Shown here: piece after piece, positions 33,984 through 45,659 of the stretch
How the letters are laid out: each line of letters begins with the position of its first letter
Position numbering within the stretch: the stretch's first letter is position 1
Assembly: GCA_012064385.1 (NCBI GenBank)
Contig: QRDG01002501.1
Coordinates: 132,933-196,932, forward strand
DNA length: 64,000 bases
Origin: Puccinellia tenuiflora
Lineage: Eukaryota; Streptophyta; Magnoliopsida; Poales; Poaceae
Reading direction: 5' to 3'
The notes under the pieces: generated by a model
What the model was told of the DNA's origin: nothing
Databases searched by the model: none
Seen by the model: only the letters and a program-made list of their open reading frames with translations
Program-made: the position numbers and the translations under genes

Positions 33984-35251
33984 TAGCGGCGAGCGGAGTC
34001 ACGTTCTGCGCGGGATCTCGGACCGTAGATGGTCGGCGGATCGTCTCCGGCCTCGTGCTCTCCATCGGCTCCATCGGCTGCGTCCTCGACAACACCAACA
34101 GCTTCGCCGACGTGGACGTCACCAGCGGAGGAGCGGTCGTCACCCTCGGCGATTTCCACGTCTACGTCGCCGTCGCCGCCCAGGAGTACCTGGTGGTGGT
34201 CTACTCTAGCTTGGCTCCTTCGATCTTCGACGCCAGCACCTGCAACGATGACTCCGCCTTCGGCTACCTCAACTCCGGCGACGCGGACCGCGACGTCGCC
34301 AAGCTCAACGTCTACGCCGAGGTGCACATGGTCGAGCACGCGGCGGCAGGAGGCTCCGTCGCCGCTACCGTTCATGAAGCTGGCGAACCTTCTCGTTTCC
34401 AGCGCAATCTGGAGGCCGACTTCGAGCTGCTAAGCACCCCCATCACGCCGGGTGCGGATCCAGTCAAGGCGGCGGCTGAACTCGAGAGGATGCGTCAACA
34501 GATATTCGACAAGGCTCTTCACCTCGCATCAACGCAGCGCCGACTCAACGCTACGATGCGCGAGTACAACACCGTCCACGGTTTCGAGCCGGCAAGAGGC
34601 AACACGGAGAAGCTGAATGAAGTCCGACGCAAAGGAGGGGATCTCGGGGGTGTCCTGAACCGTGCTGGCCAGCCGCACGAGCATTCGGACATCATCCTGC
34701 CCGAGTACAGCAACCCGGTGCAAAACATGAAGGCTGCGGAGGCGGCCGCAGCAGAACTACCCCATCTCCAAGGCGAGGAGTTACGCCAGCAAGCGCGCCG
34801 AGTCCAGGAGCTTATCGCCGCGGCCAACCGGCAGCAACGCGAAACCGAGATAACGGCGAGCCGGGAGCACCATGAGCCGCCTCCAGGCTACGATGCAGCC
34901 GGCAAGTCCAAGCAAGGCGCTGAGGCGTCATCCACGAGCCGCGGAAGGGCGAAAGACAAGCAACCACGAGTTCATCGTGAGGGGAGCGCGAGCTCGCATC
35001 CTCGTGATCACGGCCGCGATCCGGCGTCCAACAATGTAGCTGAATACGAAGCCCTCGCGCACGGCCTCAAACTCGCCAAGGCCATGAACATCAAGCGAAT
35101 CCTCTGCTACGGCGACTCCGACTTGGTGGTACAACAGACCACTGGCCATTGGGACGCTAAGGACCCCAACATGGCCGCCTACCGCTTCTTCGTCCAGCAG
35201 CTCGCGGGATGCTTCGAAGGGTGCGAGTTTCACCACATACACCAGCTCTAA
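33984..35251 (+). pseudogene. gag N-terminus fused in frame to the RNase H tail
   Basis: The frame is open from the LTR (Met at 33860) to a stop at 35249-35251. The first part is homologous to the outer element's gag start (SGVTF after the PBS), but the Met of that start is replaced by a GCG codon here. A helical, coiled-coil-like block follows (about 34470-34600), then a charged linker. From about 35030 the sequence is the C-terminal half of an archaeal-type RNase H (NNVAEYEALAHGLKLAKAMN, then LCYGDSDLVVQQ). Gag core, protease, RT and the first RNase H are absent, so an internal deletion has joined gag to RNase H without breaking the frame. A one-base shift near 35240 then ends the ORF early. 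Confidence 0.8.
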
Positions 35252-36725
35252 CAACGACGCAGCTGACACTTTGGCGAACATTGGCTCTCTCCGCGAGGAA
35301 ATCCCACCCGGCGTCGCCCTCGAGAAGCTCTACAAACCATCCATCACGCCGTGTCCCGGCTCCGATTCCATCCGGATGCCGCCTGGCGCGGAGTCGGCTG
35401 GGCCGGCTCCAGGCGAGACGGAATCCGTCGAGGTCCTCGTCATCGAAGAAGCTCCGCCATGGACCCAACCCTTCCTCGCCTACCTCGCCAACGACGAGCT
35501 TCCGGCGGACGAGCTCACCGCCAGGCAAATCAAACGCCGGGCAAGTGCTTACACCATCATCAACAACGAGCTATACAAACGCAGTGTTTCTGAGATATTC
35601 CAGCGCTGTGTGAGCCAAGAAGAAGGAATCAAGATACTCAAAGAAATCCATCAAGGCGAATGCGGTCATCACGCATCCTCAAGGGCAATTGTGGCTAAGG
35701 CGTTCAGGCACGGGTTCTACTGGCCGACCGCGCTGGCAGATGCGAACCAGCTGGTCCGGCTCTGCAACGGCTGTCAACGATTCGCGACGCAGAAGCACAC
35801 GCCGGCTTCAGCACTCAAGACAATTCCTATCACTTGGCCGTTTGCCGTCTGGGGACTCGACATGGTCGGCCCGTTGAGAAGATCCAGTGGAGGCATGACA
35901 CACCTGCTGGTTGCAGTCGACAAGTTCACAAAATGGATCGAAGCCAAGCCGATCAAGAAACTGGATGGACCAACAGCAGTCAAGTTCTTCAAGAGCATCA
36001 TCTACCGCTTCGGATACCCCAACAGCATCATCACGGACAACGGGTCAAACTTCGTCTAGGGAGAATTCGCCAAGTTCTGCGGCAGGACCGGCATCCGGCT
36101 CGACGTTGCCTCTGTTGCACACCCACAGTCAAACGGGCAGGTCGAGCGGGCAAACGGCCTCATCCTATCCGGCATCAAGCCTCGGTTGCTCGAACCGCTC
36201 GAGCGAGCAGCCGGCGCGTGGGAAGAAGAACTACCTTCCGTCCTCTGGAGCCTAAGGACGACACCGAATCGCTCAACCGGCTTCACCCCCTTCTTCCTCG
36301 TCCATGGGGCTGAAGCCGTCATGCCAACTGACATCGAGCATGACGCGCCCCGGATCGTGCTGTACACCGAAGCACAAGCTAAGCAAGCCTACGAGGATGG
36401 AATGGACCTGCTAGAGGAAGCACGCCAGATCGCCGAGTCGAGGTCGGCGATGTACCAGCAACAACTACGCAACTACCACAGTCGGCGCGTCAAGCATGTC
36501 CGCTTTCGCGAGGGCGACCTCGTGCTTCGGCTCATCCAGGATACCAAGAACATGCACAAGCTCTCATCGCCATGGGAAGGACCATTCATCGTAAGCAAGG
36601 CACTCATCAACGACGCATACTACTTGATCGACGCCCGCGAGCACAAGAAGGACACGATGGACAAGGAAGGCGATGAAACGGAAAGGCCATGGAATGCGTC
36701 ACTTTTGCGTCGATTCTACACCTGA
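35252..36725 (+). pseudogene. Tat integrase (one stop)
   Basis: Integrase inserts the cDNA copy into the genome. After the RNase H tail the frame continues (SSNNDAADTLANIG). The HHCC zinc-binding domain is clear (GECGHH...CNGCQRF at about 35655-35775). The catalytic core shows WGLDMVGP (first Asp), IITDNGSNF (second Asp) and SNGQVERANG (Glu). The C-terminal part ends WNASLLRRFYT. A TAG at 36057-36059, after SNFV, interrupts the core where relatives have a sense codon, probably CAG. Otherwise the 1.45-kb frame is intact. Confidence 0.87.
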
Positions 36726-36880
36726 GAAAGAACCATGTATGTATCACCTATGCTATCAATAAAGAAATGAGAATGATGAGCGCACGAGCTGTTTTTTGCA
36801 ACCCTTTTTCTGCATTCCCTTTCCGGTTTTGCCGGCAGCCGGCAAGCTTGCCTTTAGCGGCCGTGTAGCGTGACTAACCC

Positions 36881-37190
36881 CTAAACGGCTAACTCTTCGA
36901 ATTCGGTTAAGGCCGGCAAGAGAATAAGCTGGAGGGGGCCAACAACGTGAAAAACGCATAAAGGGAAGTACTGCCGGCTGAAAAAATGTTGTTCTATAAA
37001 CTCGGCCAAGCCGGCAGTCGGCAACCGCTTCTCCTATTACGGACGATTAACTACACGACGCTAAACGGCTAACTCTTTGGATTCGGTTAAGGCCGGCAAG
37101 AGAACAAGCTGGAGGCCGACTGTATGCGAAAGACATAAGAAACAGAAAACGTTGCCGGCTGAAAAAACTCTGGCCCAACAAACTGGACCC
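36881..37190. repeat. 180-bp-period direct repeat pair
   Basis: CTAAACGGCTAACTCTT, then ATTCGGTTAAGGCCGGCAAG, then TGCCGGCTGAAAAAA occur at 36881 and again at 37061 with moderate divergence. The pair sits between integrase and the 3' end of the inner element. Confidence 0.85.
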
Positions 37191-37572
37191 TTACGTTGTA
37201 GTAGTGTGCATGATCCCGCCAGACGGTGAAGTGCACACGAATGACGTCGGGAGAGGCTACGGGCGAGTGCGAAATTAACCAACGCAAAGTAAAAGTGTTA
37301 TCCATGATTAAAAGAGCATGCTAACCACTTCGTCGTTTCATTTTACGCACGAAAATGCCGCCAACCGGCTTCGAGAGTTCAAGCCGGACACAAGCATGAC
37401 GAGCAGGAAATTATAACTGCGTGCAAGTAAACAAATACGGGAACAAAAGCGCGTGGCATTCAACATCAAGGGTAAAATCTTACAGATGGAAGATGAACAA
37501 CAAAACAAAAGAGGGAAGTCCACAGGCGGACTTTCCCCGCACAACTACAAGACCGAACTGGCAAAGGGCTCC

Positions 37573-38379
37573 CTAGGCGGCATCCGTCGACTTCCCGGCT
37601 CCACCTTTCTTCTTGCCAACCCAGGGCTTGAGGCAGAGGGTGCCGTCGAACACCTTCACATAGAAGATGCCTCGGTCGCGCCGAAGGCGGAAGTTGAGGA
37701 TGAAGCCGGCTTCGAGCTCGTAGAAATCGGCAAACTCGTCCCACCCCCGGACGAACTCCACCTTGTTGACAACGTCGTCACCCTCCATCTGGGAGGTGAA
37801 CCGCACAGTGGCATTCCAGGGGCCCTGGGTAGCACCCTCACGGAAGAGCTTGAACATGAAGTGGCCAACGCCCGGCAGCGCGTCGGCGAAGGCATCAGGA
37901 AGCCTCTGCACCGGCCCAACAGCCGGCGGGTGCAGGATCAGGAGGAACTCTTCGATGGGGAACACATCCCATCCCAGGCGCCAGGGATTCTCAAGGGAAT
38001 CAGAAGAGGCGGAAGACAACTCCGCGCTGTCTTCCTCGCTGTCAACGACAGCAGAGGGAGCATACTTGGGAACCGGGTCAAAACCCGGAGGCGGAAGAAC
38101 AGGGGTGGCCTCCTCCTCGCTCGACGAGTCGTGAAGAACAAGGAGGCTCTTGCCGCGACCAGTGCTACCACCAACGCCGCCGCCGGCGGTACTCGCCTTC
38201 TTCGAGCCAGTGCGGCCGCCGCCCTTGCCGCGGCCAGCGCTGCTACCGGCGGCAACGGTGGCGATCGCTTTTCCCCGTCCCCGTCCACCCCTCTTGGGAG
38301 GACGGCCGCGAGGACGTTTCGCCGGAGGCGCAGCGGCGGTGCCCTCGGCAGCAGCGTCCAGAGGCTCGGACTTCACCAT
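37573..38379 (-). CDS. AT-hook and B3-like protein inside the inner element
   Basis: A 268-residue ORF on the strand opposite gag-pol, starting MVKSEPLDAAAEG at 38379 (the frame is open back to 38517; this Met has the better context, ACCATGG) and stopping at 37573. Near the N-terminus is an AT-hook-like KRPRGRPPKRGGRGRGK, then Gly/Ser/Lys-rich and acidic Ser/Glu stretches. Near the C-terminus a region resembles a plant B3 DNA-binding fold (FVRGWDEFADFYELEAGFIL, then FYVKVFD). It is uninterrupted over 800 bp, which is notable in a decayed element. It may be a captured host gene or an accessory gene of the family. The B3 call rests on pattern only. Confidence 0.55.
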   Translation of the reverse strand: MVKSEPLDAAAEGTAAAPPAKRPRGRPPKRGGRGRGKAIATVAAGSSAGRGKGGGRTGSKKASTAGGGVGGSTGRGKSLLVLHDSSSEEEATPVLPPPGFDPVPKYAPSAVVDSEEDSAELSSASSDSLENPWRLGWDVFPIEEFLLILHPPAVGPVQRLPDAFADALPGVGHFMFKLFREGATQGPWNATVRFTSQMEGDDVVNKVEFVRGWDEFADFYELEAGFILNFRLRRDRGIFYVKVFDGTLCLKPWVGKKKGGAGKSTDAA

Positions 38380-38608
38380 GGTAGAGCTGCGAGGAAACAA
38401 GCGGAAGAAGGTGAAGCGAGAGCGAAGCAAGCGTAAGTGAGGAGGAAAGAAACGGCCGAGGTTTATAGCAGAAGCAGGGGACAACGTGGGAGACCCAACC
38501 GTCACCCACGATCCCACGGTCTACACGTGGCAGGAGACGCAGATGATGGAACTCCTCAGTAACTGCAACCGGGTCCACGCACAGAAGCTAAGGAGACAAG
38601 CCCAAGCC

Positions 38609-39580
38609 GGCAAGAAATTCCCGGGGGCTGCGCACCCGCCAAGTCGGCTGCCCAGACCCGGACGCATATCTATATCACCCCAAGTCACGGACTCGGGGGC
38701 TGCCAAGCCGTCAGCCGGCATAAAATTCCTGGGGGCTGCGCACCCGCCAAGTCGGCTGCCCAGACCCGGACGCATATCTATATCACCCCAAGTCACGGAC
38801 TCGGGGGCTGCCAAGCCGTCAGCCGGCATAAAATTCCCGGGGGCTGCGCACCCGCCAAGCCGGTTCCGCAGACCCGGACGTATACCTATATCACCCCAAG
38901 TCACGGACTCGGGGGCTGCCAAGCCGTCAGCCGGCATAAAATTCCCGGGGGCTGCGCACCCGCCAAGTCGGCTGCCCAGACCCGGACGCATATCTATATC
39001 ACCCCAAGTCACGGACTCGGGGGCTGCCAAGCCGTCAGCCGGCATAAAATTCCCGGGGGCTGCGCACCCGCCAAGCCGGTTCCACAGACCCGGACGGACG
39101 CATATCTATATCACCCCAAGTCACGGACTCGGGGGCTGCCATGCCGTCAGCCGGCATAAAATTCCCGGGGGCTGCGCACCCGCCAAGTCGGCTGCCCAGA
39201 CCCGGACGCATATCTATATCACCCCAAGTCACGGACTCGGGGGCTCCCAAGCCGTCAGCCGGCATAAAATTCCCGAGGGCTGCGCACCCGCCAAGCCGGT
39301 TCCGCAGACCCGGACGGACAATTATATCACCCCAAGTCACGGACTCGGGGGCTGCCAAGCCGTCAGCCGGCATAAAATTCCCGGGGGCTGCGCACCCGCC
39401 AAGGAGGCTGCCCAGACCCGGACGCATATCTATATCACCCCGAGTCACGAACTCGGGGGCTGCCAAGCCGTCAGCCGGCATAAAATACCCGGGGGCTGCG
39501 CACCCGCCGAGTCGGCTGCCCAGACCCGGACGCATTATAACTACAACACCACGAGTCACGGACTCGGGGGCTGCACGACA
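38609..39580. repeat. nine tandem 108-bp repeats with PPT-like motifs
   Basis: Unit starts at 38609, 38717, 38825, 38933, 39041, 39153, 39261, 39369 and 39477. The period is 108 bp (once 112, where an extra GGAC is present). Each unit has two G-runs, CCCGGGGGCTGCGC and ACTCGGGGGCTGCC, close to the PPT of this element (ATCTCGGGGGCTAG at 44579-44592). Because 108 is a multiple of three, long ORFs arise on both strands; these are by-products of the repeat. Confidence 0.95.
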
Positions 39581-39892
39581 TAACGACGACAGAAGAAAAG
39601 CGAAAGACAAAGGACATGAAATTTCGACCCGGCTAGATGCTCAAGCCGGCCCAAAATTCGGGGGCTAGGCATGGTGATTATCATCACCAAAACGAGCGGG
39701 AATTCCTGCACAAAGACCCAGCAATCACAGAGAAAACGACACTCATGATAACAGTCTACGGCAGGAAACAGAACATCGAATTTTTACAAGGCAATCTTCA
39801 AAAGTGCACGACATAGCAAGGTGAATAATGTGGCAGGACAGTTAACAGTACAGAATGACAGCTACACCCGGCATTCCGGGGAAACAAGTAAA

Positions 39893-42800
39893 TCAGGCGA
39901 TAGCGGCATCGGTGGCAGCAGTGGCGTCGCTGGCTCCAGTATCTTCAGCTGGCTGTGGCGCCGAGGACGGTTCAGCAGGCACAAGCTTCGTCAAGTCCAC
40001 CGCCTCGGCAACTCGCCCGGAGACCATGGCGATTTCCGGACGCAGGCTCGCGAGGGATGTTCCAGTGCGGAAGCCATCCAACAGCCTGCTCATCTGCACG
40101 CCAGGATACCATGACTTCACCACGGCCAGTGCCATGTCGGTGCCTCCGCGCGCCGCCATCTCCACCTGCTCGTTGATGCCAACTGGTGCCCCTTCGAGCC
40201 GGGTGGACAGATCATGGAGAGCAGCTGGCAAGGGAGCATCCGGCCACAGGTTCTCAAGCACGCGGCTGGCCGCCTCTTTCAGCCGGTTGAACTCCTGGCC
40301 GAATTGAAGAAGACGAGAGACGGCTGTCGGAGTAGACCCAGCAGCAGCATCGGAGGACTCCGGCCGAGAATGAGCCAAGGCAGCATATCTTTGGATTTGC
40401 GCGTCGACCTCGGGATAGAGGCCTGCATTTCAAACCGGTGAGGCCGAGTAGAAGACCCCAAGCAAGAAATCAAGGAGAAAGGAGACCTCACTTACCGAGG
40501 ATCAGTTCGTTCACGCGTTCGACACCTTTAACCAGGCCGCCCACCAGCTGCTCATGCTCAACCTCACACGCCTTGGCGGCCAGGACGATCTGGTCGTTGG
40601 CCTCGACGGAATCCTTCAGCAGGGTCCTCAGCTCGGTGGCATTCTCGCGGAGGGATTCAATCTCGTCCAGCCCGCAGTTTCGCCGCCTCCTCGTCCAGCC
40701 GGACGACCTCGAGGCGGCGCTCCTCCAACACCTTTTCCGCCGCCTGAAGATCGGCCTTGGCCAAGGTCAGGGCGGCGTCCTTCTCCTTCAGCTGCGTCTC
40801 CAAGCCGGCGCGGGAGGTGGCGTCGCCTGTGGAGATCGGACCATCGTCAAACCAAGACGCGCAAGAGAAAAATGCAGAACGACAAGACAGAGTGCGAGCA
40901 AGAAAGAAAGCTAGACCTTTAGCCGCCTCGAGCTCTCGCTTGAGCAATGCCGCCTCCTTAGCCGCCTCGGCGAAGCCTTGCTCGACGGAGGAGCAGAGCA
41001 ATGTTACGTTGGCCAGGTTCTCCCTGGCCGTCTGTTCCGCCAGCACGGCGAGGGGAATCCTCCCCGACGCGTCGGGCCGAGCCGGCACCGGCCTAGAATA
41101 TGGCGGAGAAGACACCAAAACCGACTGGCGAGGACCAGGGAGCGAAGCCGTCGCCCCCTCAATGGCCCTGTCCTTGGCCGTCTCGGCCACCGACGAGGAA
41201 GGGATGGGGAAGGCGAGATACCCGGCCCCGGCGCCGGGCCGGGGAACTATTTGGAAGGCGTCCACCGACGCCTCAGCAACACCAGCCGAAAGTGGAGGGT
41301 TGGAGTCGACCACGGGATGAACGACGCTTGTCGACACCGGGTCAACCACTTCTACTTCCGCCATCACCGTCACCGCCGCCGAAGGCGGATCAGCCGCATG
41401 CGCCACATGGGTCTTGGTGACAAGCACCGAGGCCGATCCCACCACCGCGACAGGTGCCGTCTCCACTATTAGAAGCGGCGCCCTACAAACCGAAGGAAGC
41501 GTCACCACCAAGTACAAGTAGCAAGATTTCTACCACAAGACGAAGGCTTACCCGTCACATGAGCCCAGGACCCTGGCTGTCCTCCTCTTCAAGCGCTTCG
41601 GTGGGGGAGACGGAACAGCGCCGGACGGGCGCTTCATGCCTCCGGAGGGCGCCTCGCCGCCCTTCGCCGGAACAGCGGAGTCTTCAACCGGCCGCTCCGC
41701 GCCAGCCAGCACCACTTCAGCCCCAGCGCCGGCCTCCGCGGTCTTGCGGGCATCCGCGCTCGCTCCCGCCCTCTCCTCAGACGCCTTGGCAGCCGCTGGT
41801 TGCTTCGCGGCCGCCTGGGCGTCCATCGCCACCCGGATCGAATCCGCCTGCACCAGCTCCGCGTAAACAGCTTTCTCCATATCCTCGATACCCGAGCCAT
41901 AACCAAGAACAACGGGGGGAGAAAAATTAACCACCTGGGCACGGGTTCCGTCGGTGGGAGGCTCCACCCTCTCCACGCCCGCCGTCCTCGTCCTTTCCTC
42001 GTCCTCCTTCGAGGCCAGCAGCTGCTCCACAGTCATACCAGTGTCAGATGTCTCCAAAGCCAAAACCGCCTGCGACGTTCGAGCGTAACACTCCGTCTCC
42101 AAATCACCCGGGTTCAAGTCATAAATAAAATCACCACCAGGAACGTGGTCAGTCACCTCATTGTCGGCCCCACCAGTGGGGGCATCCGCCTCCTCCGCCA
42201 TCCTGGCGTCAACCTCGGCCCTAACTTCGGCCACAATCTCGTCCGCCCGGGCCTCCGCCGCTGTTTTCCCGGCGGGCGTCAAGCCGGCCGTGGTAGGCCG
42301 GGACGAAGAAGGAGCCAACTTCTTGGCGGGCAGCACGCCCCGCTTCTCGAACGCGCCCGTTCGCTTGGGCGGCGCGACATTCGCGTCAACATCGGCGGCC
42401 GACTTCGACCGCCTCTCACTCTGGATCCGCCGGGGAAGGACCACCTTCTTCCGCGCCGCCGCCTCCAACTCTTTGGTCCGGCGGGAGGACGTCGCCGGCT
42501 TGGAGGCTGGCACGGAAGAAGAACCTTCAGAATCCGGCTCGGAACCGCTGGAAAGATTCACTACCACGCGCACTACATCATCAGTTTGCCCGGCGACGCC
42601 GGGCTCGGGAGACTTACCGCGAGGCGGCGAGACGAGAGGAGGGACGTCGCGCCTGAGGTCCTCGCCCCGGTCGGCTGCCGGATCGGAGTCGGAGCTGGCG
42701 AGAGGGGACAGGGCTCGTTGCGGTGTGGGCGGCGTCGCCATCATCTCCGCCATCCTCATCAACATCGGCGCCCCCACCGGACGACTCGGTGGTGTCACCG

Positions 42801-43963
42801 CGCCCATCCGAGGCGGCGCGGGCGCCACCGCCCGATTCATCTTCGGCGGCGGCACGGGCGCCACCACCCGATTCGTCTTCAGCGGCGGCGTCCGCGTCTC
42901 CTCCCACCTCTACGTCGGCGGACTCCTCCTCCTCCAATAACCTCATCAGTACCATGGTGAAGGGACCACTGACGTCGGACTCAAAGATGACTTCGAAGTC
43001 CTCAACCTTCTGAAGGTCGCAAAGCTGCGCGACAGGCCGGCTGAGTCAGGCGGCAGCCGGATGAAAAAATCGAAGACATACGAAATTGCAAAGACTAACC
43101 TCGGGAGCACGTTCCTCGCGGGTGAACGGCTCGACTCCGAAATCCCACTCCACCTGGACCCGGTCGGTGATCAGGCGGCCAGCCCACTTGCAGAGGCCCT
43201 TCTGGCCTGGCAACTCCAAGCAGGTCCGGCTGGGATCCCGGATGCCGGAGTAGAAGCACATCTTGTGCGGGCGAGCTTGTAGCGGATACGTCAGCCTCGA
43301 CAGCCACGTCAAGGTCAGATCCCTGGACGTTAGGCCGCCCGCCACCAACGCCTTCAGCCAGTCAAACAAAACCGTCTCGAGAGCCCCGTCCACAGGCGGC
43401 TTCCGGAGCCAGGACCTGGACGCCGGAAGCGAATTGGAGAAGGCCGGAAGGCCGATCCGGTCGACATCCGTAAGATTCCGGACGTAGAAGTATGTACCTT
43501 GCCACTTCTTGATGGAATCAGGCAGGTTGATCTTGGGCAGTTTCGTATTCTTCGCGCTGATGGAGACGCCGCCGCAGTCGCGCTGCTGCCCGGCGGTCGT
43601 TTGAGACCGCAGGAAGAAGAACATACCAAAAATCTCCATGCTGGGCCAGATGCCCAAGTACGCCTCGCACAGCACGACGAAGCAGGAGAGCTGGGTGATG
43701 CACTTCGCCCCCAGATGATGGGGTTGCAGCCCATAGAAGCGCAAGAACTCCGCGAAGAAGGAGCTCACCGGGAGCCCCATTCCCCGCTCCAAATGCGCGA
43801 AAAAGACGACGACCTCGTCCTTCTTGGGCGCCGGGGAAACTTCATCTTCAGGGGGGGCGCGGGCTTCCACCTCGTCCGTCGTCCCCAAGAACATCCTCCG
43901 ACGAAGCTCCCAGATGAAATCATCATCCACGGTGGAGCCCATCCATGCGCCTGAGCTCGCCAT
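39893..43963 (-). CDS. multi-exon antisense gene of the inner element (Transposase_28-like)
   Basis: Exon 1 is 43963-43100: MASSGAWMGSTVDDDFIWEL, then a domain (LPVSSFFAEFLRFYGLQPHH, LCEAYLGIWPSMEIFGMFFF) of the type annotated in grasses as putative gypsy-type transposon protein. It ends at a GTTAGT donor. Exon 2 starts after GCGCAG at 43024 and is Asp/Glu/Ala/Gly-rich, ending at a GTAAGT donor at 42617. Further right-to-left exons supply a Lys/Arg-rich region with PPPKRLKRRT (about 41600), a coiled coil (about 40950-40660) and a last block ending near 39893 with GGTDMALAVVKSWYPGVQMS. The same plan appears in the outer element (46121-49108). Function is unknown. Introns in an antisense retrotransposon gene point to expression from its own promoter; exon limits beyond exon 2 are inferred. 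Confidence 0.6.
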
Positions 43964-44578
43964 TGAGGATCGGTTCCCCGTGTTGAACGAGGTGAATGCC
44001 GGAAGAGCACGAAAGAGAGAGAAGGTGGGCGAGAGCTAGAGTGCGCGAGAATCGAGGAGGAAGACGAAGCGAGAATGGGGAACGGTAACCCCAGCCGTTC
44101 CCCCTCTTTCCGCTTTAAAGCCAAAGCCGAGCGAAACCACCCCGCTCGTCACGCCACGTGGCGGGCAACCGTGCCGCACTTTCCGCAGACGATCCCGCAG
44201 GCCAGCAGTTTCCACAGAAAATCCGGCCCGATGAAGCCGAGGCGACGTGCGCCAGGCCTCGGGCAGAACACCAACGGCTCCCCGAGGTGGCAGGTCGTGG
44301 CTGACGTAGGCCACGACCCGAGTCTTCGAGCCGGCCAACCCAGACCGCGGAAACTTGTGGATCCTACGCCATGAAGCCGGACTATTCAACGATAACTTCA
44401 ACAGCACAAAACCAAGGGCAGGAGCGCCCGTTGAGCATTTCCCACGAGCAAGCTTCGATTCCACCCGGTGTCGGTTCCAGCCGGTGTCCGACTCCAACCT
44501 CGACATTCCCACCACAACGATTCAAGACAAAAGGGAGAAGATCGAGAAGTCTTCCCAGCAAGCTAGCAAGGCTCCACG

Positions 44579-44592
44579 ATCTCGGGGGCTAG
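44579..44592 (+). other. inner element polypurine tract
   Basis: ATCTCGGGGGCTAG immediately precedes the 3' LTR. It is the same core as that multiplied in the 108-bp array. Confidence 0.7.
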
Positions 44593-45237
44593 TGTCGGGA
44601 TATGAATCCCGGATATCCCAAGGAGGTCCATTTCTTCGAGACTCCAAGTGCCGCCTGAAGCCAGCCGCCTGAAGCAGGCCGCCTGGATCTATCCGGATGC
44701 AGGCATCCGGCTGGGCTGGAGCCGGACGCGAACAACCGACAGCTCCGTACGGGTGGGCCAGGATCATGCAACCGCCCTGTCGGGCATCTCCTGTATCAAA
44801 TCATGACAACAAGCTCCAGCCGGCCAGGAAAGTAGTGATGTCATAGGGGTAAACTTGTAACTTCCCTGTAACCAAAACCCTAGCCCGCTGCCTTATAAAG
44901 CGGGTTAGAGCCTCCTGCGCAAGGAGGGCTGCGAAAGATAGGCACACAAACAACGGAGCACCACGTAGAATCATCTTCAACCTTTAGCCGGCTAGAATCT
45001 CCAGCCGGCTGCCACCCGAAACAGCTCTTGGAGCACCTTTGTAGCCCGATTCTGTGATCAAGCAATAAGAACAAGAAGAGCAGGACGTAGGGGTGTTACC
45101 TCCACAAGAGGGCCCCGAACCTGGGTAACTAGCGTGTGTTTGCGTGCTTGTTGCCCAATCCCGCGCGAGCATCCATCGTCGCCTGCCCCACAATCTTTTC
45201 CATCTCTGATGGATATGCCGCGCAACCCACCACGACA
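44593..45237 (+). repeat. inner element 3' LTR
   Basis: 645 bp, TGTCGGGATATG...CACGACA, paired with 33317-33963. Followed by GTAAC. Confidence 0.93.
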
Positions 45238-45242
45238 GTAAC

Positions 45243-45659
45243 GGGATGACAAAGGGTTTACCCAGCTTCGGATCTCGCGACGGTGGCGAAACCCTACGTG
45301 CTGCTATAATTCACTATAAGGCAATATGCGCCAATGACAATGAAAGGTGTGTTAGAGCTTCTGAGATCGTGCCCTAAGGCGTCCCGTAGGCCGGCTTATA
45401 AAAGCGTCCGGCCTAGGGCTTACAGGAGGAAACCTACCGACTAAGTCACAGAGTTCTAATCTAATCCGGCTTGGGCCTTGCCTTGAGGGCTAAGTCTTCC
45501 GCAATACTGGCCACCTTCTGGAACCTTCTCTTAGCCGGATGGGCCTCCTGTGCTTCATCATACTGGGCCGCCCGGTAAGCCCTACCACCTCTATGGGCCA
45601 CCCTGGTACGCTGGCTTTAGTCTCCTTAGTGAAGGTACTTATTCGGCATAACCCCAACA
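45243..45659 (-). repeat. outer element 3' LTR, proximal piece
   Basis: Continues 33227-33316. Ends CCCCAACA, the inverse of the TGTTGGGG start seen on the minus strand. Compared with 56405-56896 it keeps about 20 bases (GTAGGCCGGCTTATAAAAGC) lost there and lacks others. Confidence 0.9.

Larger units (their letters stand above)
33317..45237 (+). mobile_element. inner Tat-lineage Gypsy element, pol-deleted
   Basis: GTAAC lies at 33312-33316 and 45238-45242. LTRs 33317-33963 and 44593-45237 both run TGTCG...CGACA and differ at roughly two dozen positions by eye. The interior has a gag N-terminus fused to the end of RNase H, an integrase with one stop, a 180-bp repeat pair, a B3/AT-hook ORF on the minus strand, nine 108-bp tandem repeats and a multi-exon minus-strand gene. 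Protease and RT are missing, so it is non-autonomous. It inserted into the LTR of the outer element and is younger than it. Confidence 0.93.

Noticed and set aside
38486..39668. 365-codon plus-strand ORF and minus-strand ORFs over the tandem array
   Set aside because: The 108-bp unit is a multiple of three and lacks stops in several frames; repetition alone explains them.
39821..42960. Plus-strand ORFs opposite the inner antisense gene (for example 41800-42960)
   Set aside because: Shadows of the GC-rich minus-strand exons; no splice structure or domain on this strand.
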